DNA from: Plantago elongata
Taxonomy: Eukaryota; Streptophyta; Magnoliopsida; Lamiales; Plantaginaceae
DNA: 47,368 nt
Assembly (NCBI GenBank): GCA_036897095.1
Contig: JAYMSP010000556.1
Location: 1 to 47,368 of the forward strand
Direction of reading: 5' to 3'
Part shown: piece after piece, positions 10,685 to 31,178 of the stretch
Layout of the letters: each line of letters opens with the position of its first letter
Position numbering within the stretch: the first letter of the stretch is position 1
Notes under the pieces: model-generated
Databases searched by the model: none
Seen by the model: the letters and a program-made list of their open reading frames with translations, nothing else
Told to the model about the DNA's origin: nothing
Position numbers and translations under genes: made by a program

Positions 10685-11176
10685 ACTGCATACACTAGAT
10701 CTAATGGGTGTCTACAACTGCTTTTGTAACTTAAACTACTTTCCAGCTTCATTTTAGAAAATATGTATGATTTGCTGTATTTGATCAAATAAAACATATA
10801 TCACTGAAGATGACCTCGACTTAGTTAACCACTCGGCTCGGCTCTTCAACTCTTTTAAGGTTCGAGCTCAATTCATTCGATAGGATGTTCGAGCATAACT
10901 TTGAACTCGTTCTTTTATCGAGTTGAGTATGGCTGATCTCGTTGATACTTATTAATAACATCAATACAGTAGAATAAGCTGAAGCTAAGCACACTGTCAA
11001 TAAGAAAGAATCACGACCACTCGCAAAAGTTTATACGAATCGAATAGTAGACTAAATCAATTCAAAATGTGAACAAATATTATGTCAATTTGCGTCAAAC
11101 AGTTAATGTTACATAAATTCCCTAATCACAATCAAACCGAAAACATTTTATTCGAAACGAAAATTAGAGAAAGAGA
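10685..11176. other. Intergenic, contains degenerate CGAGCTC-rich dispersed repeat remnant
   Basis: After the kinase 3' end the sequence at about 10815-10935 is rich in CGGCTCGGCTC, CGAGCTC and TCGAGTTGAG words. The word order GTTAACCACTCGGCTCGG resembles GTTAACTATTCGGAGC at 33759-33774, suggesting two remnants of one dispersed plant repeat. No gene is seen. Confidence 0.4.
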
Positions 11177-11494
11177 TCAGAAATCACAGCACCGGCCGCC
11201 TTTCTCCCAATCGCCGTAACGAGTGGGCTCGGGTCCCTTCGGACCACCGACTTCTCCGGTGACCTTGTTCACCAACCCATTATCATCATCAGACGACTCA
11301 ATTTCTTCACCTTTCGACTCCTCCTTTTGGTCGATTTGAGGATTGTCGATCCTCTCTTCGGAGGATTGGTTGTTTATCTCCGGGTTATGAGCTTCGAAGA
11401 GTTGAGTCGTCGTGGTGGAGATGAGACGGCGAGTGATTGAATTGGTGAGCTCGGATCTGATGGTGATTTTACGGCATAAATTTCTGCTTGCCAT
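11177..11494 (-). CDS. SDHAF4: Succinate dehydrogenase assembly factor 4, mitochondrial
   Basis: A single exon of 105 codons plus stop. The start is the MASRNLCRK methionine at 11494; an upstream extension uses no ATG. The first ~40 residues are rich in Arg, Ser and Thr with almost no acidic residues ([18 protein letters not shown]), typical of a mitochondrial presequence. The middle is acidic and low-complexity. The C-terminus [20 protein letters not shown], followed by CDF at the very end, is the DUF1674/SDHAF4 signature. Family knowledge: SDHAF4 (yeast Sdh8) binds flavinylated Sdh1 in the matrix and promotes its assembly with Sdh2 into complex II. Length fits the family. It stands alone between the kinase cluster and the glutamate synthase gene. 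Confidence 0.9.
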   Translation of the reverse strand: MASRNLCRKITIRSELTNSITRRLISTTTTQLFEAHNPEINNQSSEERIDNPQIDQKEESKGEEIESSDDDNGLVNKVTGEVGGPKGPEPTRYGDWEKGGRCCDF

Positions 11495-12561
11495 TTTTGT
11501 TGTTGTGTAATATTGTGAATACAAGTGAAGAGGGCTTGATTTGAGTTTTCTTGCAGAAAATTGGGCTGGATTGGAATTTGGCTAGTATTGGGTGGAATCC
11601 GTGGACACGTATGTTGACACTAAAAAGAACACGTACATGAGCTAGCAGCCTACAGTGGGAAATAATGAAATATTCAACAGTGTTTTTTACATACACAAAA
11701 TTTAAATTAATATCTTAATTTAATTAAGTGAACTTAAATTTATTACCACTTTAGATAACAACAGTTTAAATTTATTACCACTTTAGATAACAACAGTTAA
11801 TTTTAGTAAATATAAAGTGAATTTCGATCTCAAAATAAAATAATAAATGTGGGAGTTAATTGTTGATTCAAAGGAAATTATATTACTTTAGTGATAAATG
11901 ACTAAAATTCTACGTCTGTATAAATTTTAATTTTTAGATGAGGTGTAATTATATCATAATAGCATTACAACCTCAGGCTCACGTCCAATTTGAATTCAGT
12001 TCACTTGAATGACATTTTAAAAAGGTTAAAATTGACCAGAGATACATACATATAGGAGTATAAAAATTCTACCATATCCGAATTCAGAACTAAGTCGTGT
12101 AATATTACGGGAGGAGGGAGCTATAAAGGATAATTCAGTTTAAATCACATTTGAAATTACTTGCAAACAAGCAGAATAACCTATCTTCATAAAGATGAAA
12201 TAAGCAAACGATGAATAAAACACTACCAATATTACTGCCAAAAATCAAACTTGCCACTATTACTGGCTCTAGATAAATAGCAAGGACAGATTAAAGAACT
12301 GTACACATTATTATTCCCCTACAAACTGGCAAAATTTGCCCAACTGCACTTGAAGAAGGAAAAAAAAACCCAACAATACACAATGTTCTGTAAGTACACT
12401 ACCAGATCTAGATCACAGATCCCCATTTCATTCCTCCACACATAGCTACCTCTACAATTTCCGGCCTCAGCCCTTGAAACGAAGACGTTGGTTCCTAATG
12501 TGAACCATGTATACCACAAACGACAAAGAAGAAAAAGATACTAAAACCGAACTGGGATGAC
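11495..12561. other. AT-rich intergenic region with 32-bp tandem duplication
   Basis: This region holds the promoter of the SDHAF4 gene and the 3' region of the glutamate synthase gene, both on the minus strand. A perfect 32-bp tandem duplication lies at 11735-11798. No open frame with recognisable content was found. A GGAGGAGGGAGCTATA string near 12111 resembles a Stowaway terminus, but I found no partner end. Confidence 0.5.
11735..11798. repeat. Perfect tandem duplication, 32 bp x 2
   Basis: The unit starts TAAATTTATTACCACTTTAG and ends AACAACAGTT. The two copies (11735-11766 and 11767-11798) are identical, so the duplication is recent. It lies about 240 bp upstream of the SDHAF4 start codon on the minus strand and could alter promoter spacing. 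Confidence 0.9.
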
Positions 12562-22288
<9,727 letters not shown>

Positions 22289-22640
22289 GCCGCCAATCAA
22301 AAAGATAGGATTTTTCGATTGGATTGAAGCAGGTGGATAGAGGAATTGATTGAATTAGGAGTGATTGATAGATGAAGAGGCAGATCTGCAAATTGTTTCG
22401 TTTTTTTTGAGGTGGAGCAAGAGGAAATCTAGTGAGTGTGGGTAATTGGTTTATATATAGAGAGGAGATGAATGGAATTGGGCCGATTGAATCAACGACG
22501 AAGAAACCGAAGGTGAGTTTGAGAAAAATGAGGAAGAAGAAGAAGAAAGCTGGTTGTGTTGTTTGCTTGGCTGGTCTCGGTTTCTGATGAAGAGGTCACT
22601 GGTGAGGTGGAGCTTTTTATAGACGATACAGTTCTTTTAT
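22289..22640 (-). promoter_or_regulatory. GLT1 5' leader and candidate core promoter
   Basis: On the minus strand a TATAAAAAG lies at 22621-22613. It is followed by a CT-rich stretch (CTTTCTTCTTCTTCTTCC) typical of plant 5' leaders. A second TATA-like CTATATATAA lies at 22460-22451. Use of the first would give a leader of about 300 nt, the second about 135 nt. The choice needs transcript 5' ends. Confidence 0.45.
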
Positions 22641-23856
22641 CCCACTTTTTTAATCCCGGTAGGTTTCCTTTTTCATTTACTTCTTTTATCCATCTGGGGC
22701 TGTAATCATATTTGACCGATAAATATTATAGTTGCAATTTTTAAATTTTTACAATAAATAGTAATATATTATTTACATACAAAAACAATAAAGAAATATG
22801 CATTTATATATTATAAATGAAATATATGTATGTCTGGTTTCCACATGGTAAAAATGTATAGTATTAATAAATGATTGACTACAAATTAAAAAGTGGAAAT
22901 TTGTGGTTGTTGGAAAAAGAAAAAATAAATCATTTCACTAGTGCATAAATTGGAGTGGAGCGAGAGTATGTTAATTTTATATATTTAATACTTTTCCATA
23001 AATGGGGAGATTTTATAGTGGTAAAATTGGAACGATTTGGGAAATTTATGATTGGATGGAGATATGACGTGGGATGATAGGGACTATCTTGTCGATATAT
23101 GGAAGATGAGTTGACAGGTTATATGAGCGGTGGATCGGTGTTCTTATCCGATAATTTAGATGTTTTTGCACTTGAGGCACTACACGTGTTTGGGCTACGT
23201 GATTGAAATTTGTGTACATTTATAAGACGAAGTATTACGTGAAGTTTGTCATGAGCCATTAAAGAACATTTGACGTGTGTTCGGTGTGGAAGTTGATATT
23301 CACAACTAATATTTTTGGTGAAGTTTTAAGAATCAATGTGGTATTTGAATAGCTACGGGAAAATTGTTTCCGAATCATAAAACATTACCAAACATTTCAA
23401 TGGCAAGTAAGCCTAGTTTAATTATTAAAAATATGTATAATTCATACGTGAATTGTGAAATCATATATTCTTGGCGGACATGTATATTGGATGAACTCTA
23501 CAATAACCTATCTACATATCTCGTTAATCTATATAGTCATAATCAACATAATATAGAGTGCATTAATGTGGATTATTTGTGATAGAATATTTAAGTTTCA
23601 TTCAAGTCAATCACCATGTAGAAAAGGAGGAAGAGTATTTAACTAGACAAACCATATGTGCAAATTTGTCTACCAAGTCATGGAAGCTCTATTAAATCTA
23701 GTTGTACACTAAATTTTATTTGAGTTGAAATGAAATATGTGCAATATGTCACAATTTATAATTAAACGACTACTCATATGTCAATTAAATATTGTACTCT
23801 CCATATTTTTTTAATAACTTCCTAACTTTCTATTTTAGAGTTACGTTATAAACTTA
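22641..23856. other. AT-rich intergenic DNA, no gene seen
   Basis: This is the distal upstream region of GLT1. Both strands lack a supported coding region. An ACACGTGT word (G-box-like) occurs at 23182-23189, about 0.9 kb before the GLT1 start; this alone is weak evidence for regulation. Confidence 0.5.
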
Positions 23857-24057
23857 CTGCCTCCATAAAAAGTTTTACTCCCGCTAACTAATTCTTTATT
23901 ATTTATTGTTCTTATTTTATTCAATTTTTCTCTTACTTCATTACTCAATTATCACTTTTATTAATATAATATTTACTATAAATTATTTATTTATTACAAT
24001 ATTTTAGATGAAGAGAAAGTAGAGGGTGAGAAAGATTTAATTAAAACGAAGGAGCAT
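23857..24057. mobile_element. Stowaway-like MITE, degenerate
   Basis: About 201 bp bounded by TA dinucleotides. The left end reads CTGCCTCCATAAAAAG, and the right end, read inward, reads ATGCTCCTTCGTTTTAAT. These are diverged versions of the Tc1/mariner Stowaway terminus CTCCCTCCGTCC. The interior is AT-rich and non-coding. Confidence 0.5.
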
Positions 24058-24223
24058 TAAAATTGATATGATAAAATTGTAATTAAATATTTTATTTAAT
24101 AATTTACCACTTCAAGTTCATCATATTCGTAGAGAAAGAGGGTAGGTTTATGAAGGTTAGTGAAAAAGAGTTTGACTGGTAAATTTGGGTGTGTAAATGG
24201 GCGGCAGATATGACGGCGAACAA

Positions 24224-24275
24224 CACGTGGACCCAAAGGGTCCCACATTGCACATCACAGGCTCATGGTGGGCCA
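24224..24275. promoter_or_regulatory. Isolated cluster of G-box, TCP-type and Site II-like motifs
   Basis: CACGTG (24224-24229) overlaps GTGGACCC (24227-24234). Three bases later comes GGGTCCCAC (24238-24246), the same TCP-type GTGGNCCC site inverted. A TGGGCC (Site II-like) follows near 24267-24272. The stretch is distinctly GC-richer than its surroundings, but no gene begins nearby on either strand. Confidence 0.35.
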
Positions 24276-24548
24276 TAGACCGTTGGTTTAGACATTATGG
24301 ATCGAATTATAATTTGGATTTGTTTTTTACTGTTACAATTAGCCGCGGTTCGTTTTCTACTCAATTTCAGCTATATCACTTGTTTTGGATTATTTTCTTT
24401 TCCTTTCCAAAATTCTATTTGGATCATGTCACGCACACACAAGATTAAATTACAACTTTTCAATACAAATATTTATCATATCATGAATAAAAATATTTGA
24501 ATATTTGAAAATTATGTTCAGCTTTTAACTTTATGTAATCTAAAAAAG

Positions 24549-25088
24549 GGACTTTTACATCTAACACCCTTTTTACATGTTAATTTTACAATTACATTCC
24601 TAATGATTCAAAAATTACGTAGAGGTCCAACTATCAAAGGTATAACAAATTTAGATTTACAATTGAGTCCAAAAGTCAACTCATAAGAGAGAAGGTGTAT
24701 TTAAATATAGAATTGCAATTTTATTTTGGCTTTTCTTTTTCAGTATTTTTTCATTGCCTCACGTGACTTGTGCATTGTAAATAATTTATTGAATCTCCGT
24801 AATCTGTTAAGACTCCGTTAGTTACCGTTTGATATGATAATATCACCTCCAAATATGGAAAAATAGGTACTATTAAAATGTAATTGTGTTGGATCAAATT
24901 AGTACCATATATATACTCTAATATTTTAATTTTGAAGTAATAGCTTATTTACTATAAATTCATAAGAATTTAAGTATTTTAATAGAAAATCAAACATGAA
25001 AGAGCATTTTGGATGTAAGTGTAATTTATATATTATTAGGGATCTATATGAAAACATGTCATCTATAAAGGTAGTTGGATGTTCTCAT
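24549..25088. mobile_element. Non-autonomous Mutator-like element (MULE/MITE) with long imperfect inverted repeats
   Basis: The two ends, read inward, align over roughly 60-70 bp with mismatches. Left: ACATCTAACACCCTTTTTAC, then CATTCCTAATGATT. Right: ACATCCAACTACCTTTATAG, then GATCCCTAATAATA. Flanks CTAAAAAAG (24540-24548) and CTAAAATAA (25089-25097) match at 7 of 9 bases, as expected of an old 9-bp target duplication. No transposase frame is present. Confidence 0.5.
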
Positions 25089-27320
25089 CTAAAATAATTT
25101 AACTTCATGTTATACTTTGTCTTTTTAGCTGAAAACTCATTCAGTTAAGTTTAATTCAGTTTTATTTAATTATAATTTATACTACATTTCAGTCGTTTTA
25201 TTAAATTTAACTCAGTTAAGTAAATTTAAGTTGGGATAATAGATCCATGCTATTTTGAAAAAAGGAAGTGATGCAACGTGGATCAATTAATAAGCATTCT
25301 GCTAGCTCACTACCCACATTAGCTATGAGTACTGATTAAACACAATAGACAATAGTAGAAGCTAAACGAAAGATAGAAAATGCAGCAACAATGACATGTA
25401 ACTGAATAATTAGTCAATTGTAACTTACTAAAATGAATTGAAATGACATATGAAATACCAATAGTCAAATAATAAATCAAGTTGTAGTAGAGAAATTTGG
25501 TATGAATTAACAAAACAGTCAGAATCATATCTAGGTGTTTATAATTAATGTCAACATCTTATAATATAATTTGAATTGTATGGTTAAAATTAACATGACG
25601 AAGTGAATGATGCATATACATACATGTACACAGATAGATAGATGTATCACAAATTGCTTGGTTTCGTATGCATTGTTTAGGGTCTGATTGGTATAGAATT
25701 TGAGTGTCCGTTTTCAATTGTGGTTATATATTAATATAATTAGTTGATGACGATTAGTGGAAGAGACGTATACGCGGCAAACTGAGCTGATGAAACAACT
25801 ATAACCGTCATCAGTTTTATGCGGCTAAATGCACCACCAAAAAGCCCACGTTATATTTGTTTCTGTCTTAATTCACCTGTAACCTGTTTATGATCCTACC
25901 AGTGTAATTCAAATTTTGCTTTACCAATACGTATTCCATTTTTTCTAACCAAATTCATTAAGCCCATAGTTTTGATCTTTTTCTGTGTCTTCTCCTCGAC
26001 AAGTCAACTATATACCAATGTGCTGCTCACGGACCACGGTGCACATCAATTTCTACCACTTTGTTTTTCAATTTTAACTTCGATATTCGATATTCAATCA
26101 TAACGTACGAATTACTACACTGTTAATTAAGTTGATTGAAGATTTGAGAAAGAAAGTGAGATAAATGATTTAATTCAACATCATGGAATTAAATTGCAAG
26201 AAAATTTTATATTTTTCACTTTTTAAATGTGGAATTAAATTTGGCTTAATATGGATTGGCACCATTTGGTTGAAGATAGTTTAGGGCATGGGTCTTTCAT
26301 GGTTTCTTTTAAGCTATAGTCTCTATCACGATGTCTTAATAGCCACTAGCCCACTACACTAAAGATTCTTCATGATTTGGAATTTCATTCAACTATAAGA
26401 TTCATCTACAGAATTTTGTGTCCCCATACTCAGTTTTAAGGATTTATAAATTGTTTATAGATATTATGAAAATGGCCCCAAAATAATCATGTTCAATCAT
26501 GAATGGTAGCACATTGTTTCGGCATTAGACTCAAAACATCATAGTCAATTTACCAGATTGATTCAAGTCCTTGTCTTCATTTTGTCGAAAGTATTTTTCA
26601 TCTTATGAAATATATTGTGTCTAAAAAATACTCGATTCAATTTACCAGAGTGAAAAATATCACGAAAGAAAATACTCGAACATGTAACCTTTGGTTGTCA
26701 CTCTCCTCCCTCCCCCATGGAATTTGGTATCCATCCAGATATGGAATAGGAAATACGTTGAAACTTGATAACCACATCTTGAACCAATATTCATGTGGCC
26801 AAACTTAGCCAAAATGAGCATGCATATATTAGATGCTTTGTAAAATCTTGTTTGAATGTATACTTTTCTTTTTCATTAGCATATGGAGATGGATATGCTA
26901 AAGGAGAATATTTAGTAGTCACATACGTGTACGATTAATTTGTCGTTGAAAATATTACCCTGTTTGCTCTAACAAATAAATGAAATGTGTAATTAAGATA
27001 TAGATCGAAACAATTTATACTAATTTAACTTTATACTAGCGTGTCATTAGGTATATATCTTGGAAGTTTTTCGATGTGCTTGTCTACTAGACTCCACATA
27101 ATTGTCCATTAATTGTAAGTACGTAAATTACTTGGTGAAAATGTGATATGGGAAGAGTATAATCTATTTCTCATTATCATAGTTAAATATTAAAGTAACA
27201 TATAGATCTTGTTACTGTCCATTACATAGATTCAGTCAACTCTGTTTATACAACTAGCCTTGACAAGAATCTCATATAATTGCACTGCTGAGCTATATAT
27301 AAAAATTACTAATAATTTTA
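25089..27320. other. AT-rich intergenic DNA with a solo Tourist-like end
   Basis: No gene is supported on either strand. At 25681-25720 the string GGTCTGATTGGTATAGAATT matches the inverted end of the Tourist-like element at 31030-31146, but I found no second end. At 25134-25230 an AATTCAGTTTTATTTAATT segment resembles, in inverted orientation, 28714-28790. Confidence 0.45.
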
Positions 27321-27466
27321 GGGGCTTATTGTCCAGGCATTTAAATGCTTCCATTTGACTTGAACAGTGATTTTGCCTAAAATACACTTTAAATACCCGC
27401 ATTTCAAATTCATTTAAAATACAATTTCACTAAAATCTCCATTCAAATGCCACGCCAACCAGCCCC
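27321..27466. mobile_element. Tourist-like MITE (PIF/Harbinger type)
   Basis: A 146-bp element with ~27-bp imperfect terminal inverted repeats. The left end reads GGGGCTTATTGTCCAGGCAT, and the right end, read inward, reads GGGGCTGGTTGGCGTGGCAT; both then continue TTaAATG or TTgAATG. It is flanked by TTA on both sides (27318-27320 and 27467-27469), the 3-bp target duplication of this superfamily. Non-coding. Confidence 0.8.
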
Positions 27467-30400
27467 TTAATGATTTTTTAAGCCTTGGACCATGTCTTGA
27501 ATATATTCACTGTACTATAGTATTATTTTTGTTTGTCATTGCTTGAATGATTCAAGTCCTTACAAATAGAACTAGGGTCAACTAAAATTGATTGGTTAAC
27601 AGTTTTAGAAATAAAATAATGTTAATGAATTATTAAGTAGGAGTGTGTATTCGTGCTTTGGGTTAGGTGAGACACCTAGCTACCTATGAACAAATGATAT
27701 TTTAGTGAGTTAATCATGTTTAATTAAATCTCGTAGGACCATAAATCCACCACCAAATAATTAACTCATTTACAATCAGATGTTTTCTTCTTACCACAAA
27801 TTATTCTTATTATCTAGTCGAATTAATTAGAGTAAGTGTCTCAAAATAATTCTTATGAATGGATTAATTCATCATTTTATATAGTAATAATAAAATATAT
27901 AATAAAGTTATTAATACACATAAAAATTACACAAAAAATGTACATATGTTCATAAAATATTATTAACCGTCTATGTAAATTTTACTAATGTATACTTAAA
28001 AACATGACCTAGAAAATTTTCAATAAGATAGTTCCTCTCTGATAAGTACTTTGTAAATTAGTTAGCTACTTAACCCTTTTATAACATCGTTAAGACTTTG
28101 TGAGTTAATTATAAAACCTTTTTAACAGAACCTTAATTAAGACAATGGTAAGTTAATCCGAACGTAGCTGACCCAGCTTATGTAAAATATAAATATTAAA
28201 TTGAATTAATTAATTGAGTGATCATAAATTATGATTAAAAGTACAACCTCCAACGGCGTCTTTTCTAAGCTCTCTAGAATTGTTATATAAACTATATGTC
28301 GTCCTTTTCAAGTATCATTAATCATCAATATAATAAGATGATAATCAGTACAAATTAGCCACTAGGTGTAAAAAATAAAATAAATAATTAGAGGGTATAA
28401 ATCAAAAAACCTATATCGTTTGTCAAATGTTTACTAATTACTCACCCATTTTACACAAACATAATGTGATATTTTTTAATCTCAAGAAAAAATTAGTTCC
28501 GTAAGATACACAATTGCGAGTAATTACTATTATTCTTGTACATTATTAGCTTTTAGCTAGGTGTAATTAATTGTTTTGAAAAGTAATGGTAAGCATTGGC
28601 TGGCTAACTATATATATGCCTTAATGCAAGGTGTAGATTTATAAGGCGTGATTTGTTGAGTATGATTGTCTTTAACTTTATCACTATTAAATTAAAGCGG
28701 TATTCTTTTTAATCGAAATTTATTGAACTGAACTGGACTGAATTAAAATAAGATATAAATTATAATTAAATTTAATTGAACTAAAGTGATTTTTTAAAAA
28801 GAAATTGTACGTTATATCATGCTTATTATTGTGAAATTGTCCATTTAGAAACACCTTAATAGATACTATCAGTCCACCATGTGGTGAGTTGTGAATTGTT
28901 GTTATTGGGAGAATTACAAGGCTTTCTTGTGCCAGAATGAATTTAATTATATGATCAATTTGCCACCTGAGGATCACAAATGATGCAAACAAGTTGATTA
29001 GCGATCTGTTATAGCTAGGCGTGAGATCCAATATTTACACTAATCTATCCACGATTAGTCAGCAACAATAACAAATTATTAATACACACTAGCTAGTACT
29101 ATAATAGTCAAGGGATTTTATCACTCATATGAATACCTCAAATTGGTTAAAGAGAGAATTAATATATTTTTCAACATAACATACGGTGTGCAATTTTACG
29201 ATTTAAAAGTACGAACCTATTAACTCGTCATCTGAATTACATGATTCGTGATCTCGTAAAATTTATCTGGTGATCATTTGAAATCTAAAGGATTGATAAT
29301 GCATGTGGTTATGTTTTGTTTTGTGATGAGTGTGTAGATATATAAGAATCAATACTGGTAGCATAAGGATAGTCGAACTAGGTTTAGAATCTTGTTATTA
29401 TCAAAATTTAGCCAAGCACAAGTTCACATGATGAAAGACAAATGTTTGTCTTTGCCCAAAACAAAATGGCCTGTACAGGTAAATGTATAACATGCTTTTT
29501 CAGGTTTTCAAATGTTTGGTTACATGTCATCTCTTGGACCCCATATACAAGAAGTTGAGAGTTAAGATCAAACATTGTAGCCCAATGTTTGTTATTTTAA
29601 AAAATTTAATTATATAATATTTACAATTAAATATGTATAATGAACTATGCATTCAATGTTTGATCTGAATTTTATGTTGATTGTTTATCATGAAAATGGA
29701 TTTAAAGGAAGGTTTGATATAGAACTGGAGTTTTTTATGTGTTCCTCTACCTAAAAACGCAACTGAATTGAATTTAAATTTCATGTAAAACAAACTCGTA
29801 TTTTAATAGAATCTGTCCATCCCATACTTGTCTTATATGATCCACCGAAAGTACACAATATGGCTTAGCTCGACTGCTATTTGCAGAATCATTTAATTAG
29901 GGAGCCAAGTAACTAAATTTGAATTTAATTTGTATGTGTGATGTGAAATGCGGCAAATCGTAATATAAAAAAACTTGAGTTAATTAATATTGATTGATGA
30001 ACGATAAAAACAAAAGTTGTTGACCTGGAGTGACAGTTACTACTATAATCGTGCTATCCCAAAGAAATATTGTTACTTATTTCATACTGATATATATAAA
30101 CGTCTATTTGTCTATTAAGGGACCATTAAGTCATGGTTCGGTGTTATACATTGATCATATCATAAAAAAGTTAATAGTTGTATCAAAATAAACACCATTC
30201 ATATTTTTCCTTTGGAAATGTTGGACTTTTCTCCATGTCATTTCCACTCTCAATCTATTTCAAACTTCAAATGATACATCTACTTGATAATGATATTTCC
30301 TCAAGTCTATTCGACCGATTAATATGCGAGTGAGATGGAAGAGGATTAGACCATCAAGATACAGGGTCGCACATACAAGTGGGAAAATGACTTGATGTGG

Positions 30401-31029
30401 TTGAAAGTTTAAATCTTGAACCAGATCCTTCATATGTTCAGAGTATCTTTATATGTAATATTTTTAAAAATTTAGAATTTTATCGAAAAGATTTTAGATA
30501 TGTAATTTCGCCCATGTACTGCTAAATAGGTGTCGTTCTCCTGTTCTAGGTTCTCAGATGTGTATTTTAGAAATGAAGCAACATTGAAATAGAATCTAGA
30601 AGTTTGAGGTGCAAATTAATTAACTGCATACAAATTATAGAACAATAATATGGATGACATGATACTAAACTGCCGACTATAACATGGCGCGGCATATAGT
30701 TTGTTTGTTTGACTAAATGATATGGTGCAAAATACAAAACTAAATATGACCTACAGATTATATGCATTTTCTATATTTTTCAATCATCAAACTTTATACA
30801 TCTGTTCTGTTTGTATTATCTACAACTTGATATACTTTTATCAGATAAATAGTAAACAACCTTAGATACACTTATAAATTAGTACATATTTTGACGCTAA
30901 TATTACACTCTTTATCAAATATTTATTATATTTTATATGTTTGTATTCGATAAGTTCTTTGGGACGAATGTAGTGTAGGAAGTTGAAGAATACGCGAACT
31001 ATTTGTTGACATAAGAAGCAAATTAATTA
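27467..31029. other. AT-rich intergenic DNA, no gene seen
   Basis: No coding region, RNA gene or complete mobile element was recognised. 28714-28790 (TGAACTGAACTGGACTGAAT region) is a probable diverged inverted match of 25134-25230, possibly remnants of one repeat family. The short open frames here show no domain content. Confidence 0.45.
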
Positions 31030-31146
31030 AGGTCTTATTTGTTATACTGCTTGAACGGTCATCCCCCACTCAAATCGAATATTCTGTACAAAAAAAATTC
31101 AATTTCATTTGAAAACGGTCACTCAAATTCTACACCAATCAATCTC
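31030..31146. mobile_element. Small Tourist-like MITE
   Basis: About 117 bp. The right end, read inward, is GAGATTGATTGGTGTAGAAT then TTGAGTGACCGTTTTCAAAT, nearly identical to the solo end at 25681. The left end AGGTCTTATTTGTTATACTG then CTTGAACGGTC is its imperfect inverted partner. TTA flanks the right side, and TTA or TAA the left. Confidence 0.55.
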
Positions 31147-31178
31147 TTAGTAAAATGATATATTAGTAAAATGATATA
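31147..31178. repeat. Perfect 16-bp tandem duplication abutting a MITE end
   Basis: TTAGTAAAATGATATA occurs twice back to back (31147-31162 and 31163-31178), beginning exactly at the TTA that would be the target duplication of the MITE at 31030-31146. Confidence 0.85.

Noticed and set aside
11495..12561. Stowaway element ending near 12118
   Set aside because: Only one terminus-like string is present. The remaining sequence shows no inverted partner.
24197..24448. 83-residue open frame downstream of the G-box/TCP cluster
   Set aside because: Residue content looks random and aromatic-rich from AT-rich DNA. No conserved motif or splice-compatible continuation was seen.
28720..29031. 103-residue open frame on the minus strand in the gene desert
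   Set aside because: There is no recognisable domain and its composition mirrors AT-rich non-coding DNA. It overlaps a putative repeat remnant.
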